A DNA stretch of 64,000 nucleotides from Saxidomus purpurata (GCA_022818135.1 JAFMSR010000005.1:35721959-35785958), one strand, 5' to 3'; counted from the stretch's first letter, positions 48,065-60,781 are shown. Notes: a model not told the origin generated them from the sequence alone. Made by a program: numbers and translations.

Positions 48065-49939
48065 AATTGAAGAAGTTTTATTCCTTCGTCATTAGAAATA
48101 AAGGTGGGTTCGTGTCATAATAGAATACGTGATGAATGAAAGACGTTGATTAAATACAGTGGCAAAAGTTTTATTATCATGATCTTGAACCGTACACCGA
48201 AGTGAATTATAGAATACCAAGGGCGATATTAATTATTTGGTTGATAGCACATATTTTCTAATGTACAGACTGCCAGCACCAATGGCAAATACTTCACATT
48301 TCCGCTCTAATCAGTGGCCGAAATATTTGAAGTCATGCCTGAAACGCTGCAAGCTTTTTCTTAAGCTATTACACTGGTGGTCTTTTTATATTAAAACAAC
48401 ATTGATCAAATTTAATTACATCGGAATATCCATCATCAGTTAAAACCATGGATATAGTCCAGCAAATGCAACTGTAGATGTTACTTTACAAATTAACCTG
48501 ACGCCAGGTGTCAATCAAGTGACCTCAATACCGATCAAAAGTCGACTTTACCTACGACAAATAAATGCAGGTGGAAAATTTTGGATCGAATCTTTTGTTA
48601 CAAATACTTCGGCATCAACAAAGGGGCGATGTAATCGCATCATTGGCGTCAGGTCAATTGTACGCCAATGATTCATGTCAATAATGGTATGCATAGAATG
48701 TATAGGAGCTTACTCGTTATGTAATGCAATACAATATGTTTAACTGTACTAAACGAAACTTCTAACACACCAACTGCCATTTTTTAGCTCATCTTGCACA
48801 AAGTGCCAGGTTTGGCTATGAGAGTCGCCTACAGTTCGCTGTCCGCCGTGTGAAGTACAGACGATATAATTGATTATAAAATTAATGTGGATTGCAGACA
48901 AAGTTATATGTGAAATGCATTGATTAAGAAAATCCAATACAACTATAGGCGGGTATATTAGATTTGACAGTCTTTGTGTTAATAAATGGCAAACGAGTTT
49001 GATAAATTACTTGTTTACCATTCATTTTGAAATAAATGTATCTTCTAACACGTCAGACGATTTTTTTGCGAAACAAATGAGAAACTTAAATCTCCGGTTA
49101 CTATCATGCATAATTGTTTCGAAAACGATTTAGATCTATTTCACTTCCTTTGATCATAAACAGCGAATATATCATGTTAATTTTACTACAATAATTCTTC
49201 GTTGCAGTTGAAAGATAAACTATAAAAGGAATTTTACAAAAGTCTACATACAACATGTTTGTCTTAAAATGTCATAAAACTGTCATATTTGTAGAATATT
49301 TTACAAAAGTATATAGAAACTTAGAAAGACCTGACCTGCGTGGTCTTTTTGTTGTTTTCTGCAAACAGGACAGACATTCAAAATTTACATCTCTGCAGTC
49401 TTGCAGAAGTATCGCATCATTCTTGCCAAATTTTGAATTATATTATATGCTTTAGCCAATTATAAGATTCAATATGAAAATCTCAATGTAAAGTTCAAGT
49501 TGATAAGAAATAAAAACATTCGTACAATCAGTTATATTTTCTAGTCTCTACCTAGAAATTAGCTGGCTCTGCAAGACCCTACGTTCCTATCTTCACTGAC
49601 AAAATACGAGGCCATCACGGTGACATAATTGGTAACAAATCTATGAATCTAGACCAGAGTTCAATCATAACCCTTCCGCTTACTTAGCAATTGATCTAAT
49701 GTCGTTACTACCTAGTCTATTTAACATGGTATCTCCTTTTCATAATAATAAAAGAGTTTACCGTCACAAAAATACTCGTATAAAGAATTATGGTTAAATT
49801 TACATTTAGAATATTTAATACTTAAAAGAACTGGTAGTTAAATCATGTCAACATTTGTGGCATTCCTTTTAGTTTGTTTTGGGTATGATGATGTCATTTT
49901 AGGAGAAAGGTATTGTTTAAGCATTGTGAATGTAAATTT
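48065..49939. other. arm sequence without a confident gene
   Basis: Counterpart of 23774-25750. Contains the AGCTCATCTTGCACAAAGTG hairpin end near 48784-48812. No exon recognised. Confidence 0.35.
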
Positions 49940-50294
49940 AAAGCTACTCGCTCTCAGATTTTGGTGAAAAAATTTAGTGCTTCAAACTGTATGTAAATAA
50001 CGTATTTTAGACCATATGGTCATATAAAAAGCTCCAGTATACATTCCTGTCACGTATAGTCTAGATTTAAAAAAATACGCTACAAAATTCAAAAGCGTTG
50101 CAAACGCTTTAGAAATTTCAGTATAAACAATTAGTGTAGCGGTGCCGTGTAACCGACATTTTAATCGATTTCTGCTAATTCCTACCTATATTTTTGCTAA
50201 TATTTTTTTATTCAACCTTAAGATTTATATTTATGAATAAGTATGTCAAATCAAAAAATAAAAATTTCAACGGTAACTGAGAACGAGCAGCTTT
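49940..50294 (+). mobile_element. TTAA MITE (family M), right-arm copy
   Basis: Counterpart of 23413-23773. Termini AGCTACTCGCTCTCAG and CTGAGAACGAGCAGCT carry one substitution each. TTAA on both sides. Confidence 0.8.
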
Positions 50295-50919
50295 AAAGTC
50301 TATTTGACACCTCCAATACACTTATGTAGATTAATGATAGAAATGCGTTTCATTTACAAAAATGTACTCTTAAACCATGTTGACTAGCATTTCTTTTCAC
50401 AATGTGGTCGCTTCTACACGAAACTGAGTTGTCAAAAAAAATTCATGTAACGATAGGAATGGTTTTCGTACAAAAAGACGAGTTACGCCAGTTATATACT
50501 GGTAATCCACTGTATGTCTTTGGTATCCTTATATTAAGGTTAAATACTGAAAAATATTGACATAATAAGTTACTTTGTATAGATCAGAAGATAATTCGTA
50601 GAGGGGATAGTGAGACCTCAATGGTGACAAAGTTTGATATACATTCTATTATGTAGCAACAGAGCTTAGGTGAATGAATTTTAAGAGCTACAAGTAATTG
50701 AACAGATACGTGCACTTTAACTAGTTGCAATTTCAAATAACTTGAAAAATTAGAAGTTATAAATCAGTTCAAAATTTTGTCATCCTATGCAACGATTACC
50801 AGTGAAGAAGCGATATGCTTTACAAGTTTTGGAGGAATTTATCATAGAGGGTTGCTATGTTGTCATTTGTGTACATCTTTCGGTATAAGTTTTAGTTTGT
50901 AATAATGACACTGGAGCTT

Positions 50920-51026
50920 GCCCCACTGTGTTCCGTTAATTGTTCGTTTTGTCCTCGTGTGTTTGCTTTGTATGCTTGTGTACATGATTGTGTGTGTGTG
51001 TGTGTGTGTGTGTTATGTGTGTGCGT

Positions 51027-51060
<34 letters not shown>

Positions 51061-51155
51061 TGGTGGTGTGCACTTCTGGGTGCTGTGGGGCTCGTTTTGG
51101 GGAGGCTGCGTTTTTGGTATGTGGCATTCCCTGTTTGATATTATTTTTGTTTTTA
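50920..51155 (+). mobile_element. TE D, 5'-truncated copy (right arm only)
   Basis: From GCCCCACTGTGTTCC to the common tail. The left arm has the empty site with about 8 bp (TCAGGCTT, right-arm sense) that are missing here, so insertion was accompanied by a small target deletion rather than a duplication. Confidence 0.8.
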
Positions 51156-53245
51156 GGCATATATGTCGTATGTAATTTGAAAAGACTGAGGTGACAAAGA
51201 CATTGGAATGTCAATAACCGGAGGTTTGTGTCGACATTAAGTTTGTCAGAGCGTTTAATTCGTGTTTAGCTATTGATATCGCTTTTCTACATGGTATGGC
51301 GTGGACATTTTGTTGCCAAAACTTAGTCGTTTTGTTATTATTGAATTGTTACTGAACATTGTATTTGCACATGCGTTTATATGCGAATAATTAATGTTTA
51401 AACTATTTTTGTCGCCCTGACCAGTAGTTGTAGGTCTTGTTTTATCCTATATGTTCAGACTTGCTAAAAATAGCTTTATTAAAAATCGCTTAGTCTGCCA
51501 AGAGAAAACATTTGCACTAACTTCAATCAAACATGGCCAGAAGTTCCGGTTTAAATACTAATTCAGGAAACTTATCTTGGTCAGATTGGTCACTAAATTC
51601 AACTGAATTTAAATAAAACTTTATTCAGATTTAATTTAAACAATTTCTGCCTGAATTTTATACGAATTAAATGAAGGTATGATTAAGGGGAGACAATTTA
51701 ATGCGTTTCAGTGTACATCTGTAAGCAAAAGCTTGTTTGAAAACATCGATAGAGCATAAAGCGAAAGAAAGACGCGAAAGAAAGATAAGCACCGAGTAAC
51801 AAGTAAACGCAAAAATACGAACCAAACACTAAAAAATTAATTCAATACAGGGCGAATTATTGTAGAACAGGTTAAACCATGATAAACGAAAACCAATTTA
51901 TGCCGAGCAGTCAGTTATTATACATTTTGGCACTGCAAAGTAACCTGTTATAAGGTAAGTTTTTTTCGCAGATTCCTTTATTTGAAAAATAATTAATTGT
52001 ATTCCTTATGCTGTCGTGTCACACTAGGAACAATCACGGATGTTTGAATTATAGCACCAGGTTTGAGGCGATCAAATGTAGGACGTGAAATAGAACAACT
52101 CCGTCTAATACATTGAATTCATGCGTAATGCTCCTTCAGGGAATTGCTCAAGTGTGATATAAACGATTTGATTAGCGAATAAGAGTGTCACATATAGGAA
52201 TACTTATTCCTTTTCTCGTGGGATAATCAGTCTGAGATAATGCAATAAAAACACTGCAGTTCCATTGTGTGCCACATGTTAAATATAAGTGACATATTAA
52301 AGGGTGTCTGTTATCAGTTCAATGATTTCATCGTATCTCGTACTAGTATGTGACAAACAATCGTGACTTATGAAGTTTTTATAACGTGCTTGGTGATGAC
52401 TTTTCACCATAAGTTTTTCACGATTGTTCGATACCACTGTCATTACCAGATTAGATTTCATTCTAAAACTACGTACTAAGATCCAAATTAGTAGCGCTAT
52501 CAAACGTTACGAGTGATTCGTGGAATTTCCTTTAGACAATAATAAACTTTTAATAACTGTCGTTCCGTAGCATATTTATTGGTTCTGACAATTGACGAAC
52601 TATATACATGTACGAGTCAAAATTGTCATTTCTCTTATTCAGTTTTCCTATTTGCTTTTGATACATTAGAAAGCCGTTTTGTATGTTTTAACTACATTTC
52701 ATTGTTCAAATGTTTTCTGTTTACGAAGACTGTAAGAAATATACCATCAGTATTGGATTAATCTAAAGGGGTTCCTCTTGCACTTAGCATATTACATTGC
52801 CTCATTTTAGCACAAATAATCAACATACAGAATTTCTGTAATAAATCCACCTAATAATTGTACAACAATAACTTTACGTAACTAACTGAATGTTTTACGG
52901 TATAGCCTCTGATTAAATCGAAAATGACTGGACTGTAAACATGTAGCTTAAACGTTTGATTAACTACTAATAACGCTTGCCAATATTTTATGCTAATGCT
53001 TTCGAGTTATTTAATTTGAAACCAGTTTTCGGAAGTGCCTCTTTAAATAACATCATCTTGTCATTCTGTAAAACCTACAAAAACTGTATATATTTTGGGA
53101 GGATTGTGATTTATTATATACCGTCGCTGTTTGGCTCAACGCAAATAAATGAGAAATGTTTTTATTGAAATTCTAATTCATCCTTTTACATACATTTAGC
53201 TCATTGTAAACGCAAAGAAATGTAATTTACATTTCATAATCACAA
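51156..53245. other. arm sequence without a confident gene
   Basis: Counterpart of about 17985-20050. Includes a partial repeat C copy at about 52770-52915. No exon recognised. Confidence 0.35.
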
Positions 53246-53284
53246 CAAACAAGAGGGCCATGATGGCCCTATATCGCTCCCCTG
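53246..53284 (-). repeat. HINE-like 3' terminus remnant (right arm)
   Basis: AAACAAGAGGGCCATGATGG followed by CCCTATATCGCTC. Counterpart of 17942-17981. Confidence 0.6.
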
Positions 53285-54221
53285 ACATGCTTATTCATGC
53301 ACAACCTATTTCTAGCCTCTCTCTGGGAGACCTCTGGAAAATTATAAAGATAATTGTTTGAAAACTTGAAAACCTACATTCCTTTTTAAAAGACAAAATA
53401 TAATTATTATTATTTTATTAATTATTTTGTTAAACTGAAATTTTCAACAGAATATTGAAACATTCGATTAATATTGTCATAGTTTTTCTTCTGAGAAGAT
53501 GCCCGTTACAATTACAGATTTAAAAGAAAATTTGATTTGGTGTTAGTAATGGACCTTTAACTTTGAGTGTTTGTGGAATTGTCTGTAATGTTGTTGCATT
53601 TATTTATTGTGTTAATGGTTGTTTAAACATTTATTTTCAGTAAGTCTGTCAGATTTAATAATCTTGTTTGCAATGACAAAGATTGTGCATCAAGACACAT
53701 CGTACCAGTAAACAAATGATATCTAAAATTCCTACTAGTGGTCCAAATGGTACAGCCGGACATGAAATACAACAACACGACTTGATTTCTTAAATTTCGC
53801 ATCCAGCCGAACCGGTTGACACAATGTCAAAAACTATACACGTATCATCAATATGGCGAGTATCTATGTATAGATTTATTTTAGTGATGAACAGACTTAC
53901 GACAGATGATATCCAGCTCTAGCGCACCGACATGTATACTGTTCTCCAACTATTCTATACGAGTGACGATGGCAAGATTTATTCCCTGGCCATTATGGAA
54001 CATAATGGCAACAATAAATCATCGCAGTCATCAACTTTTCTTCGAGCAGTACAAACCACCATTATTGTCTGATTCAAGCCGGCCATTTAAATGACATTGT
54101 TCTTACATTAATCAAGATGTCAGCAAACCAATCTCAGTTTGGTTCATCGTACCGAGGTTTATATTTGAGATCTTGTGCTGTTGTTCTGTTATAAGCGTTC
54201 ATGTTTTTGCTATTTAATTTA

Positions 54222-54597
54222 TAGAGGCACTCCCTCATTTAGCAGATTATATTCTCAAACCAAAAATTATGTGTGTGTTCAACGAACGTAAAATGATGAA
54301 TAAATACAATTTCAAAGAAGAACATATTGCGAGAAATGCTTCATTTTACCACAATTAATCAATATAGAGGCTTCTGTAATAAATCGCATCCACCCATTAA
54401 TGGTACAGCAACAACTCTACAAAGATTATTGAATGGTCTACGGTACTGCAGTATATTTTAAACCACTGTTTTTATATCGATAATGACTAGGAATGCATAG
54501 CTGAAACTTTCAGGTTAAGTTATAATACTTCAAAAGATTCTATTATTTATGTTTTAAAGGCTGTTTAGTTCGACATCATTTGTAGGGTATGTCCCTT
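54222..54597 (+). repeat. repeat family C copy (right arm)
   Basis: Counterpart of 16636-17010, running from AGAGGCACTCCCTCATTTAG to TAGGGTATGTCCCTT. Confidence 0.7.
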
Positions 54598-55329
54598 GTG
54601 TCATGTATTTAGAAAACAATGCATTTCAAGGGGTAACATATTTGAACTCTCTTTTGAACATTTATTACAGCTTTGACAGACATTTCGTGTAATCAGATTA
54701 ATTTCCTTCTGCCTCTTGAAAGCATACACTCCTTAGATGTTATTTCACATACAACACCTACCTGGTATTACTTAAAGTGATAATACCCTTCAATATGATA
54801 ATCCAATTAATGTAATACACTCACACAGTATCATCTAAAATCAAGCATTGCGAAAGTTATAGTTAGCTAAATAACATAACTATATACAACAGTTTTATTC
54901 CTATTGAACATAGTTGAACAAGTGCATAAAACGATTTTCCATCAATTTGATATAATAGATTTGAGTTTGCATGCACTAATGAAAGAAATGGTTTAGCATA
55001 ACTTATTTTCTCTTTTTTTTCTAAACATTTTTCATATTTTGAGATTTTTTCTTGACCTTGTTATTTTTGGCCATTTTGAGCAGTGTTATTACATGTATTG
55101 TAACCCATCTATTTTCATTGAAATGCAACACCCCTTAGTTCCATCCTATGAATATCTGAAATCAGTACTACTGAAATCGCTTCAGCAGTTATTACATCGT
55201 GACATTCCCCCGCAGTATTTCTCAATATGAAATCCAAACAGTGCCCTGTGGGAAGCTTTTCCTTATATTTTATTCCCTGCACACAATTTTTACAACTATC
55301 ACATTTAGTTGTAACATGAACTACTCTTC

Positions 55330-55657
55330 TATAGGGACTATTCCTACATCTAGCAGATTATTTCCCGAAAAATAAATGATGTGTTCGATGAACGCGAAAT
55401 AATGAATAAATACAATTTTAAAGAACAACTTATATCGGAAAATGCCCCATTTTAGCACATAGGCCTTTTGTAATAAATCGCATCCACCCTTGTATTGTAC
55501 GATAAAAACTTAACATAGAGTATCGTACGATAAACGGTACCGACATATACTTTTTAATGCTGATTTTACCAATACTGACTTAATATTTTATGTGTTTGAA
55601 ATTATTTAGTTTTGGAGGTTATTTAGGTGGCATCAGTTATAGGGTATGTCCGTTTAA
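55330..55657 (+). repeat. repeat family C, diverged copy (right arm)
   Basis: Counterpart of 15598-15914, ending ATAGGGTATGTCCGTTTAA. Confidence 0.65.
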
Positions 55658-56037
55658 GTGTAAAAACATTCGACGAATGATAAAGAAAACACATTTAAAG
55701 AATCAGCCCAAGTAAAACATTTTGTTTTGCACTGACCGCTGTATCGTAAGTGCCACTGAAGTGAGCTATATACACAATAATCTAATGAATCCTGGAAAAT
55801 TACTCGTATCCAGTGCTAACAGATATCCACATAAATATCCATTATTACGATAATCATTAATATTAATCATTCTAGGACATGAATTAACTCACGCATGCAC
55901 GCAAGTAGGTGAAATCACAAGAAGTTCTCGGACAGACAATATTTAAGTATAGTAATGTACAGTAAATTGTACATATATACGCGAATTTGTACATATGAAT
56001 CGCTGAAAATAAAAAAGAAAATGATAACAAGTAATAT

Positions 56038-56259
56038 GTGACGGCTATGTCGGTAGCGTGCTGCTGTAAAACCGGTAGTACTCAGGGGTGTGGAATTCCT
56101 ATGTCCAACTTGTGTGACACGGGACTTCCTGCCGACGGACAAGCAAACTTTTGTCCCGGTTGCTTTCAGGTATTTCCTCGTGGAGAAGTATCAACATTTC
56201 GACTGCAAGACAAACCCATTTTATTAACTGACATTACATCTAGTCTGGGGTACTCCTGA
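56038..56259 (+). CDS. small cysteine-rich frame, candidate exon (right-arm copy)
   Basis: A 73-codon frame: MTAMSVACCCKTGSTQGCG, NLCDTGLPADGQANFCPGC, then FQVFPRGEVSTFRLQDKPIL and a polar tail. A TAA five codons upstream of the ATG limits 5' extension. AATAAA at about 56267 follows the stop by 7 bp, and a donor-like AAG|GTACGC overlaps the stop. The frame is preserved against the left-arm copy through a 3-base indel. Function unknown. Confidence 0.35.
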   Translation: MTAMSVACCCKTGSTQGCGIPMSNLCDTGLPADGQANFCPGCFQVFPRGEVSTFRLQDKPILLTDITSSLGYS

Positions 56260-57808
56260 AGGTACGCAATAAAACTTTCATAGTCTAGTTCGTTATGTTT
56301 TGAGAAAGTTTACAATTAGTGAACATGCACATGGCTACTTCGAGTACAATTTAATATATACTATATCCGAAACGTTTTTCTTTCAACGTTTTTTTCTGAT
56401 CAAGAGAGTGCATTTAGGCGTAACGTAACATCAGAAGCAAATAAAGACTGAACACATGCGCACCTATTTGGCCATTTCATTGAAATAACGGATGGGGAGG
56501 AGCATGCTCTAACAATAGTTTCCGAGTTGGCTTTGTGTGACGTAAGATTGTAACTGTATTGATTGCCAAAATAGCGTACGGGCAAAGCCAACTGCAACGC
56601 GTTGTACTTAAATCCGATAAATATTTATTGGTACATCATAAAACATGGTTGAATAACATATACAGCCAATATGTTATTCCGTTTCGTTCTTTATCTGATA
56701 AAAAGCCGACATATTTATATTCTTATTCTGCTTCTTGTCAACTGATATGTTACAGTTCCAACTCTTTGACATAACCCTCTATATCTGACACTGTAACTCG
56801 GTAGACTACTTATTTCTAATCTATTTGATAAATTTTCTTTGGGATTAAAATGCAGTATCTAACAATATCTCTCTTTGATGATTTCAGAGTAAAGGATTGT
56901 TTCTCTACATAATTATCTTGCTATCAAAGACGAAACACCCTCTGATGACGTCAGCATATGTAAAAAAGATGAAATAATGCTGCGCCATAGGGAAGTTTTC
57001 TTTTTTCATAAATAACATTTTGTTTCGTTTAATTTCCGTCTAGGCTATACAGTAAACAAACGAATTTACAGTTGTGAGCAACTTCCTAAACGTCAACCGT
57101 TTTGTCCGATTCAATAATGTCTTTACATGGCAGATAAATGTTGCACGTTTTTAATCGCAACCAGCATACAACCAAATTTTAACTTCCATGAAACTGTTTA
57201 AAATTTGATGATGTGTGAAGAAAATGGTAGACAGGTGACAGACGAGCAATTGATGTTCAACCGTAGCAGGACGATGAGTGATTCACAGCGAGTCACATGA
57301 CTAGCTTTAACATTAAACGCAAAAAGTGACATTCTTGTTTGTCTTGATCGAACTGAAAATTTAATAGAAAATCAGGTACTGATTTATTTTACTGTTTTTA
57401 ATTGTGTTATAACTCAAAAGAGCTTTTCAAACGATGTAATTTAAACAAAAGCGCTAAGATTAATTTTACCGCTCACCTAAGAACACCTGTACCAAATACT
57501 GGTGTTGCATGATTAACAGAGGGGCAGAGATATCTCTATTTATTTTATGCTTCTCGGTGGTTTATCAAAACATAACGGTGGATTATTTCCCGATAAAGTC
57601 GCTGCCTACACAGTGAAAATTATAAAAATCTGTTACCCGGATAAACGTCAAAAAGTATACCCAGCGTTACGAATGCCGGAAACCATATGACGATGACTTC
57701 GTTAAAATGACGCCATGTTTGCGATGCTTTTTGACGACGTTTCCCTGCGAATTTCCATATTTCATTGAAATGAACACAACAAAAGTAAGGTTTGAAAATA
57801 AACGGAAA
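56260..57808. other. arm sequence without a confident gene
   Basis: Counterpart of 12351-15000 without the 1.03-kb insertion. The empty site is near 57395. Repeat-like sequence adjoining the foldback at 57809 occupies 57560-57808. Confidence 0.35.
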
Positions 57809-57944
57809 ATTGTTGGTTTCGATGTCATATCACGATAACACCAAAAATAGTTATTTTCACTCGTGGCTGTGCCACCTCTGAAAATATCACTTTTGTGCCC
57901 ACTCGGTGACATTTTAACGTGGTATAACACCGATACCAACAATT
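57809..57944. repeat. short foldback repeat (right arm)
   Basis: Counterpart of 12204-12350, bounded by ATTGTTGGTTTCGATGT and GATACCAACAAT. Confidence 0.6.
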
Positions 57945-58298
57945 ATCCTATCTATAGTGTTCATTAATACAAACATACATAATCTGACCACTTTCCGTGA
58001 TAATTGGACACACTATTTAGCCTCTATAGAAGTCAAAACAGGGTTTCGGTATGATTTGATCCCATGTACCCAGTTTTGAACGTCAAAAAGATAAAAGATT
58101 TTACCATTTTTCTTTTTGACTTAGGACCTCAACAGTTATTCTGATCAGCATTCATGATTCTTGCCTCTAGAGAGTTCATTGGTTCCTTGGATGGTTTGAA
58201 ATAGTGGCCTTGTTTTTGACCTCATGTGATCCTGTTTCAAACTTGAACCAGACTTTACTAAGACAAACATTCTGGCGACTAGGAACAAAATCAAGGCT

Positions 58299-58370
58299 GT
58301 GCGATGGTGGGGTAATTGTCGATCTTGATCACAAATTAAGAGATCCGCGGTTCGAATCCCGGCTTGCACC
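58299..58370 (+). other. tRNA-like 72-mer (right-arm copy)
   Basis: Starts GTGCGAT and ends CTTGCACC. The terminal stem pairs at about six of seven positions. The anticodon-like arm CTTGA/TTAAG closes a 7-base loop TCACAAA, and the B-box core GGTTCGAATCC is intact. Against a functional tRNA: position 33 is C rather than T, and the T stem has two mismatches. Probably a pseudo-tRNA or SINE head kept in both arms. Confidence 0.4.
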
Positions 58371-58970
58371 ATCGACATTTAAAAAATCATTAGAAATATT
58401 TGCAATGTTCGCCATCCATCTAGATATATGAACTGGTAAGAAACCCGGAGGTAGTCTCGTGTGGATAAATGCTATACCATCCGGCATGTTAGAGAGCAAA
58501 GGGATGTATTCGTAAACAGCAAGGGTCTGGTACCCGGATTCACTTGTGTTTGCATCAGTCTCTTCAACGTGCTCTTGACCGATGTACATCAACGTTTGTT
58601 GTAGTTTTAAAGGTTAATATGGTTGCCACCAAGTAATGTTAATCAATATAGTGTAAGATTTTAAAAGCTGCGTAGAGCATTTATGTGACGTTGTCAATAT
58701 TGGGAATCGTGTAATTCCTATTTATTTGTAACATCTTCATGCTTAATATTTTACCTCTTTATTGAAATAACTGTTGCAAAATGAAGGAGTAAAATGAAAC
58801 AAGTTTATTGTCGCCGCACTGAAGTACGAACTGTCAGGAATGGGTTTTTTGTACGCGGAGGGGCACGTGACTTTTTTTTTTCCATTATTATTCGATGCAA
58901 GATAATTTTACCCACTGAAAATAAAGTTTTACAGAAAAAAAGTATTTGTAATATGTTTTTATTGATTGAT

Positions 58971-59173
58971 TTTTTTTGCAAACGCTTTGAAATTTCAATA
59001 TAAACATATAGGGTAGCGGTGCCGTGTAACCGACATTTTCAATCGATTTCTGCAAATTCCTACCTAGATTTTTGCTTATATTTTGATTCTAGCCTTTAGT
59101 TTTATATAAATGAATAAGTATGTCAAATTTTAGTAAAACAAAATTTTAACAGTAACAAAGAGCAAGCAGCTTT
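58971..59173 (+). mobile_element. TTAA MITE (family M), half copy starting at the hairpin
   Basis: Begins with TTTGCAAACGCTTTGAAATT, so its left half is lost exactly at the internal palindrome, and ends AGCAAGCAGCT-TTAA. Its first bases coincide with the limit of the inverted repeat. Confidence 0.75.
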
Positions 59174-59829
59174 AACTTTGTTCCTGCTTTTACAATTTTG
59201 TTCATGTCTGAATATTATCACTAATAATTAATGCTGAATGCTTTAGTAACATTTTCGTATTTACCGTAGATTTTCTCCTCATTGCGGTGCCTGTCTAAAC
59301 ATAATTTCACGTATACTGGCCTTTACTCACAAAGACAGCTGAAAAGGCACCAACATTCACAAATACCTACCCTGTTTGAATTTGGAGCTACTGTAAACGC
59401 CGGAACTGCTGTCAACGCCGGGGGTTGTACTATGTGACATTGAGAGCGACGAAAATTGTCTGAACTATTTTGCAAACTTTTCTGAAAACTTTTGACTCGA
59501 AACTTTGATTTTTCATTATAAGACCCTATAGATAGGGATGGATTTCTACAGTTTGAATTTTTTTCTAGAAAATATAATGTGCTCCGCGTCAGGCTATTTG
59601 GCAGTTTTTGGTGAAGATTTCAATCTCTTTAAAATGCTACACTTAGATATAAAATGTTAAAGTAATTACTAGAATCAACAACCCGAATACAAATGCAAGT
59701 AGCAATTAGAAAATCTATTTGACAATGTAAGTGAACTTTATTTGACGGCATCGCAAAATTATTTGAGTAAATTGGAGTTGTTTTAAGGCTTTGTTATTCA
59801 GTAGCATATGATTTAGAAAATAAAGAAAT
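59174..59829. other. unassigned sequence
   Basis: Less repetitive than the arms. Two GTAAACGCCGG / GTCAACGCCGG motifs occur at about 59392-59420. No exon established. Confidence 0.35.
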
Positions 59830-59941
59830 AATTTACAGGATTTATACTGCATTTTTATTTGATGATTCGGTATAAAATATGTTAATTTCAGACAGTTCAG
59901 AGAACCTTGTTTTCACCAAAATCTGAGAGCGAGTAGCTTTA
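59830..59941 (+). mobile_element. TTAA MITE (family M), end fragment
   Basis: Ends AAAATCTGAGAGCGAGTAGC then TTTAA, with decayed upstream family sequence. Only one terminus is present. Confidence 0.55.
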
Positions 59942-60124
59942 AGGGATTTGTGAGCATCAGAAAGCATCGATAAAAGACGTCATTAAATGTAAATGTGTCG
60001 TAGTAATATTATTTCTAATATCAAACAGTGTCTTACTATGGTATACACGATCTACCACTCCAATTGGTGTTTTGTTAAACCGTAAAGTAAATCGAATAAA
60101 TATAAAAATAAAAACAATTTTTAC

Positions 60125-60232
60125 CATGAGATCCTTTGGGGTTTTAGTGTCCGAGTGTCTAATGCCACTGTTGCCTGTAAATGGATAGCGGTGGTGAAAA
60201 TCTCGCTGCCTCTCTTGCGAGCGCAATGACAT
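60125..60232 (-). CDS. candidate first coding exon, basic N-terminus
   Basis: On the minus strand an ATG at 60232 opens exactly 36 codons (MSLRSQERQRDFHHRYPFTG, then NSGIRHSDTKTPKDLM) ending at ATG|GTAAAA, a plausible phase-0 donor. Codon use is balanced and GC-richer than the surroundings, and no repeat covers it. The gene would run toward lower coordinates. I could not place exon 2, and I do not recognise the protein. Confidence 0.4.
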
Positions 60233-60475
60233 TGTGGAGCGAGTGTTCGAGAGCGATTCAACAAGCTACGATTTTTTTTTCGCAATGGAACTAAAACATA
60301 ATTGTATAAACTAAGACCATTTTGGACGGTGCTCGTACGTTTAATAGGGATACTAGTAATAAACACTAAAACCTCTTTAAGTTCAACTCACTAGTGTTTC
60401 CCACCATAAATCAATTTTTGAGTATAAATTTAACCAGCGAGTAGCTTTATTGATTATTCTAATATGCCTACGGTA

Positions 60476-60610
60476 TATTTCTATAGTCAATTCGAGTGCA
60501 TTAATATGATTAAAGCACTCGGAAAAGAAGGCGGAGTTTCGGACAAGGAAGTAGCTCCTTCCGACTTTTCTAATTTACTCCCTCGCAGAAAATAAATTAT
60601 AGAAATAGAA
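60476..60610. repeat. small foldback repeat
   Basis: Bounded by TATTTCTATAGTC and TTATAGAAATA, with the inner palindrome AAGGAAGTAGCTCCTT. Probably a MITE remnant. Confidence 0.4.
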
Positions 60611-60689
60611 ATAATATCTGTATAAATACATCAGGCGCATGAAATAGTTGTGTTTAAGAACCTAAATATTATTTTTGATTGCGTCAAGT

Positions 60690-60781
60690 AAAAACAAAAA
60701 TAATATCAAACAGGGAATGCCACGTACCAAAAACGCAGCCTCCCCAAAACGAGCCCCACAGCACCCAGAAGTGCACACCAC
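60690..60781 (-). mobile_element. TE D, ~90-bp 3' tail insertion
   Basis: Contains only the terminal GTGGTGTGCACTTCTGGG to T-run segment. Essentially the same length as the tail at 29051-29146. Confidence 0.75.

Larger units (their letters stand above)
39184..58976 (-). repeat. giant inverted repeat, right arm (contig C)
   Basis: Reverse-complement match to 10665-33621. It is shorter by about 3.2 kb, accounted for by left-arm-only segments (11340-11868, 12835-13862, 20432-21912, 22091-23349 and the VNTR) minus right-arm-only TE D insertions. The outer end lies at the loop of a MITE hairpin, where contig B runs out. Confidence 0.9.
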
